From Dolomedes plantarius (Eukaryota > Arthropoda > Arachnida > Araneae > Dolomedidae): a DNA stretch of 64,000 nucleotides. A program made the translations under genes and the position numbers. Location: positions 114,932,882 to 114,996,881 of the forward strand of contig OU015491.1 of the NCBI GenBank assembly GCA_907164885.2. The letters run 5' to 3'. Under the pieces are notes generated by a model. The model saw only the letters and a list, made by a program, of their open reading frames with translations. It searched no databases and was not told the DNA's origin. Of this stretch, positions 59,560-64,000 are shown piece after piece (positions within the stretch are counted from its first letter, which is position 1; every line of letters begins with the position of its first letter).

Positions 59560-60707
59560 TTTAATTTCTGATAATTACGCTGAGTCTAACTATTAAATTT
59601 GTAAAATTCCTTTTTAGTTTTTTCCATGGCTGAAGGATTAAAAATAATTCTCCTTCGAGATATATAATGGTTTTCAACTTTAATTATTTATCAACTTTTA
59701 ACCATTTTGAAGGACAAAAATTTAGTTTTTTTGAGCGATTTTTGCTTTACAGGAAATATGACCAGCCATTTTTTCCTTAATTCTCTAGACCGTTCAAGCA
59801 ATCAGAACAGATGAGAGCTACGCAAAATTTCATAGAGATACCTTGCAAGAAAATTTACATATATACTTTTAAAATGACAAATCATGTTAAAATCCTCTTT
59901 CAAATAACATCTCAAATTACAAATGCAGAGCAAGGATCCTTCTGGACAGTAAACCATAAACTACTAAATCTAACCCTGTTATCAATGAAGAATCATGTGG
60001 TTTCTTCGTTAGCCTTATAGTTTTCCAAAGAAGAGAAATATGTAACTTTTTTAGAATTGTGTTTTTCTGAACCAAATAATAGTCTCATCAAAATTAATTT
60101 CTTTGATACTCCAAACAGCAGTCGTTAATCGATTCAACATTCTTGAGTTTCAAAATTATCTTCTGTTGAAAAGTAGCCTCATGAGACTTAATTTTTATGC
60201 CTACTTCTTGCTCAAAATTCAGAAAAATCCCATTATAACGCTGTAAAAAGGACGTTATAATGATCAATTTCCATGAAAGTTTTATCGTGTTTAACAAAAT
60301 GAATAATGCTTATTAAAAAAAACATTATTGCTTTATTCTGGAATTTTTTCTGTCGTGTAATGGCAGGACAATTTAAAACATACGAAAAGAAGCGAGGGCA
60401 TGATTTGTTACAGTATTGACATGCCTCGGAAAAATAATATTATGTATGTTTTGAAACAACATCATCGAAGGTTTTAATATATTCTGTTAAAAGTAATTGT
60501 TATCCACGTAGGATAAAATTGCAATGTTTATGTATGATAAAATCATAGCTTTAAAAGGCAGTATTTTGTTAAGAAATCATATGGTTCGCAAAATAGTAGA
60601 TAAGATTAAAAACGAGTAGTAATTTTTAATATAATTTGTAATATCTAATCTGTAAACAAACTTAGTTCGTATAGTACAAAGAGAAGGGTAGTAATTATAC
60701 ATACAAG
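59560..60707. other. No recognisable feature
   Basis: AT-rich, no supported gene. Confidence 0.5.
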
Positions 60708-60709
60708 TA

Positions 60710-61300
60710 CCGGGTGGACAAAAAGTCCGTGTAAAATTTAAAAATTCATAAAAACCGAAAAAGAACCAAATTAAAAAAAGGTTTGAAGGGTTAGTATCTC
60801 TAGGTCACGGGATTTTTTTTAAGACAGGAAGAAAAAAATAACTCAAAAACAGCCGACAGGTGGCGCTGGTACGAGCGCATTCTGTGGAAATATGCAAATA
60901 AGACGGTTATAAGAACGTGCGCGCCTAATCCACAACCAGTTCACCGTTGTTCCGAGATTCGCCGAGAGGTGTCTTGTATACATCCGGACCTGTTGCATTC
61001 TGCCTTTGCTGGATTTGTGACTAGCCTGCAATGCCTTATCCCCTGTGTTGGGGGTCATGTGGGACACCTACTGTTGTAATAAACGATTTAGAAGCATTCT
61101 TTTCGTCATTTGCGTATCTTTTCTTTGACTTCTGTAAGTCAGCGCCACCTGTCGGCTGTTTTTTGAGGGTTTTTTTTCCTGTCTCAAAAAAAAAACTCCC
61201 GTGACCTAGCGATGCTAACCCTGCAAACCTTTTCTTATCTTGTTTATTTTTCCGGTTTTTATGAATTTTTAAATTTTATACTGACTTTTTGCCCACCCTG
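60710..61300 (+). mobile_element. Mariner-like MITE with long terminal repeats
   Basis: 591 bp with TA at 60708-60709 and 61301-61302. The left end reads CCGGGTGGACAAAAAGTC; the right end, reverse complemented, CAGGGTGGGCAAAAAGTC. The match runs about 160 bp, through AAAAATTCATAAAAACCG, GGTCACGGGA and GCCGACAGGTGGCGCTG. In the middle a short plus-strand piece (about 60955-61083; EIRREVSCIHPDLLHSAF, then GGHVGHLLL) looks like the end of a mariner-type transposase. The first base of the left end has mutated (CA to CC). Confidence 0.85.
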
Positions 61301-61479
61301 TACTAAAAGATAAAGGGTTACATAAAATAGTGAAACATTTTCATTATGTGAAGTAATTACCTTCCATAAGTTATCTAATACAATGTTTCAAATTCTCTTG
61401 AAACTAGAAGTTACGTTTCCTGGCGTAAACGATAAACTTCTTCAGAATCATTAAGTTTTAACAGTGTTATGTTTGAATA

Positions 61480-62441
61480 CCGTAAGATGGGGTTAGTTTG
61501 TTGCGGATTTTAAATTTTTCCTGTACTAGCCGATCAGTTATAAAGCAGCCCAACACAAACAATTGCAAAACATTGGTACATCATTTCCTTACGTAATAAT
61601 GTATTGTACTAACCCTTATCTTTAGCATTGAAAAATTAAAGTTAAAATGTGTCACAAAGTTGACCCGCTGAGTGGGGCTACTTTGTGACATCTGTGTTTT
61701 CCTCTAGAATTCCCAGAGGAAAAATTACTTGACACAAGGTTAGAAATTAACACGCTTATCAAAAGCTTGATGCACAATTATATATACCTATAACAAATGC
61801 GGGATAGCTTTATCTATGACATCAAAGAGACGTCTGGTGCCCAGGGCAGCCATCATTTCTTTGAGAAGATGAGAAAATTCGTGTCTTGGCACATTCTGCT
61901 CCTTCGGGTAGTTTTTTTCCAGATAGTCATTACTTCTTTCTCTGCAGTGGTATTTTAGAGGATGGAAATATGCAACATCGAGCGGCTAGAGGAGGTGGTT
62001 CGACTTTGGGGTTATTTTCTGACAGAGTCGATGTGCCACAAAGTAACCCCGTCACCTTTTAGGTTATGTTCTCATATCTCTCGCAAATACAACTACACAA
62101 AAGTTATATTGCTCCACAATCTAACCAACATATTGAAAATAAAGAACAATTACCTGTAGTAGTTGGTTGTATAATGCGTTAGCCTTCTGCAAACAATGTT
62201 CCCGAAGTTTGAGTCAATAGTTTGACAACAGGTTTGAACAATACACCACGCAACGAAGACAAACGGCAAGCAGAAACTTCGAACACTGGCCACTAGGTAT
62301 CTCTGTATGTCGGACTAGCTATTGGTTCTGTTCTTTGTCTTTCCACTAACACGGGAGAAGGGGCAAGATCCGAAATACTAAAAAAATTACTATTTGCCGC
62401 AAAGTTAGCCATGCAGTCACAAAATAAGCCTCGTCTTACGG
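61480..62441 (-). mobile_element. Pogo/jerky-type transposon remnant
   Basis: 962 bp flanked by TA (61478-61479 and 62442-62443). The ends are CCGTAAGATGGGGTTAGTTTG and, reverse complemented, CCGTAAGACGAGGCTTATTTTG. Inner copies of a CACAAAGTWRMCCC-type word (near 61655, 61675 and 62036) may be transposase-binding repeats. On the minus strand, about 61785-61970, EKNYPKEQNVPRHEFSHLLK and EMMAALGTRRLFDVIDKAI resemble the segment just before the end of pogo/jerky DDE transposases. The superfamily assignment is moderate. Confidence 0.65.
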
Positions 62442-62443
62442 TA

Positions 62444-62994
62444 TCTAAGGTGTTTAGAAATCTAAATTATTTAATAGTAGTAAGAATGAATAAACCTAGC
62501 TTATTTTCTTGACACTTAAGAGAAGTCAATACACCGAAAGAAGTATTTATTTAAAAGGAAAATCTTCACAAAGAAAGAAACATACAGTATCACTGAATCT
62601 TAAAAATATAATAAAAGTTTCTAAATTTAGTACGTTATAAGTGTTTTTTTGTGCTCGTGTGTACAAGCAGGTATACCTTTATGATAAATACAGGAGAGGT
62701 AATGGGAAAAAATAAAAGGTAATATATCGAGACAATACCTCTGTCGAGTGCAACGCCTGACCGCATTTAAAAAGAGCGCTGCTGTCACTAGTGCATATGT
62801 AACGATGTGACGTCTGGTCCGGCAGCGTGTGAGAGGAGCTCTGAGTTGCGAAAGAGGTGAGAGGGCAGCAATAAAATTGTGAGACAAAATATCAGTCCAT
62901 TTTTTATTTATGAGTTGGAGTCAATCCTTTAAAGATAATCAAGAGCTATCGATGGGCCATTCAACCTCATTTTTAAAAAAATAAACAGGGTGCC
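62444..62994. other. No recognisable feature
   Basis: AT-rich with a GC-richer part at 62750-62870. No gene or named repeat supported. Confidence 0.45.
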
Positions 62995-62995
62995 G

Positions 62996-63583
62996 CAGAA
63001 CGGACTTCCACATTTCTAAAGGTTACTTGTAAGAGAGTGGTGGAGGGATGAAACAGTATGGGCGGACTTTCTAGTTGTCATTAGACACCATGAGTTGGTC
63101 CGATGAACATCGCACTTTCTTCATCGAGATGTTCCACAAGTTCTTGTATAAAAACGATTCTTTCACCAGGACACAGGGAGCATTTAAGATGTGATTCAGA
63201 CACTAGAAACTGATTCCGATCCTCGTCGATAATATATCCTACATGGGGTTTCAAATGTGAGAGAAAGTTGGTCTGTATAACCAAGGAAACCGATTGGCCA
63301 TCCTCGAAACATTAGAATTCCTGAAAATGTGCTACGTGTCCCTCAAATGTGTTCGTGAGTCCGCAAGGAAGTCCGAGAGTTCTAGAGGAAGTGGAATTCA
63401 TTCCCTCAGAAATGACCAACAGAGTGATGAAAAGGTTTAGAAAATCTGAGTGATCTAATTTTCAAAACATAGTGGGGAAAAACTAGATTGTTAGTAGTGA
63501 TCGAAAACATAAATATTTTATCTTTTGTTTCGTTCGTTTTTCATTACCCTTTGAAATGTGGGAGTCTATTCTGGTGCACCCTA
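62996..63583 (+). mobile_element. Mariner-like element, internally deleted
   Basis: About 588 bp. The left end is CAGGGTGCCGCAGAACGGAC; the right end, reverse complemented, TAGGGTGCACCAGAATAGAC. Both continue TTCCACATTT/TCCCACATTT and AAAGGGTWA-type sequence, about 45 bp in all. A TA-rich flank follows on the right. The inner gene piece is at 63090-63440. Confidence 0.8.
63090..63440 (+). pseudogene. Mariner transposase N-terminal remnant
   Basis: Starts MSWSDEHRTFFIEMFHKFLY and continues KNDSFTRTQGAFKM, the N-terminal HTH (DUF4817-like) helix of mariner-type transposases. Several frame breaks follow. The later piece RNIRIPENVLRVPQMCS and VRKEV matches the linker that normally reads RTPENIxRVRxxxxxSPRRSVRK. 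The catalytic domain is absent. Confidence 0.75.
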
Positions 63584-64000
63584 TATGGACATTTTCCTTT
63601 GTCTCCAACACAAACAATTAAAAAATACTAAATCGTTCGAAGGTAAAAGTTTAAAGGTGTAAAAAATCTAAACTTTGTAAAAATATTTAGAAGGAAAAAA
63701 TATAGAATTTCCAAAAATATTAAGTATGGAAATACCATATCTGAAAGAAAAAATAAGAGAGAAAAAAAGGACTAATAACATTTTTGTAAATGTCCCCCTA
63801 CATCGTCATCTTTATTACTAACAAAGTCATTTTCTTTATTATTAAAAGCATCGACTGGCGAAAACGACAAGCGATTTATTTTACGGTAATCAGTACTTAC
63901 TTTTCGAGCAGCTAGACCACAAAAATCGATTATATTGGTCGTTAGGATTTTGTCTTTTTTTCATTCTCTTTGTTTTAGGACATTATTGCAAAAGTAATTA
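63584..64000. other. No recognisable feature
   Basis: AT-rich, no supported gene up to the window end. Confidence 0.5.

Overview
This window looks like gene-poor, AT-rich nuclear DNA from an animal, most likely an arthropod and probably a chelicerate such as a spider. The reasons are long (AT)n microsatellites and a repeat mix of Tc1/mariner, Tigger/pogo, piggyBac, RNase H-bearing LINEs, a Penelope-like scrap and a Ty3/Gypsy element whose Gag style I associate with spiders. The taxonomic call is inference. I recognise no host protein-coding gene, rRNA or functional tRNA. Every coding stretch I can name belongs to a transposable element (TE), so the window reads as a layered TE record.

Layout. 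1-9.8 kb: mostly unrecognised AT-rich DNA with one terminal-inverted-repeat MITE (17-271; sister copy at 15762-16016), a decayed inverted repeat (about 1080-1800) and microsatellites. 9.8-14.4 kb: a Helitron-like protein remnant, a pogo/Tigger-type MITE, a long-armed foldback element with TTAA target duplications carrying a Tc1 element in one arm, and a tRNA-derived SINE. 16.8-18.5 kb: a Tigger remnant and one hAT end. 21.5-30 kb: three LINE copies, all on the minus strand; the middle one is split by a 1.3-kb piggyBac-like element exactly at TTAA. 30.9-38.5 kb: a second piggyBac derivative, a Tc1-type MITE, a candidate solo LTR and a Penelope-like endonuclease scrap. 39.5-45.3 kb: a complete Ty3/Gypsy retrotransposon with two 299-bp LTRs that look identical and one uninterrupted Gag-Pol frame, inserted in a 0.6-kb (AT)n tract. 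46.4-49.5 kb: an unidentified block of different composition. 49.7-63.6 kb: five internally deleted mariner derivatives and two pogo/Tigger-type remnants. One mariner is split by a 3.5-kb LTR retrotransposon (53454-56974) that encodes only a Gag-like protein.

How the parts work together. Two elements look young: the Gypsy copy and the gag-only element, whose LTRs differ by two substitutions and one 4-bp indel. The Gypsy copy could supply pol functions. The gag-only element has LTRs, a primer-binding site, a polypurine tract and a long Gag frame but no protease, reverse transcriptase or integrase, so it must be mobilised in trans. Its LTRs are unrelated to those of the Gypsy copy, so its partner is elsewhere. 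Most DNA transposons here keep their termini and pieces of the transposase ends but have lost much of the catalytic core, which is the pattern expected of abortive gap repair followed by non-autonomous spread.
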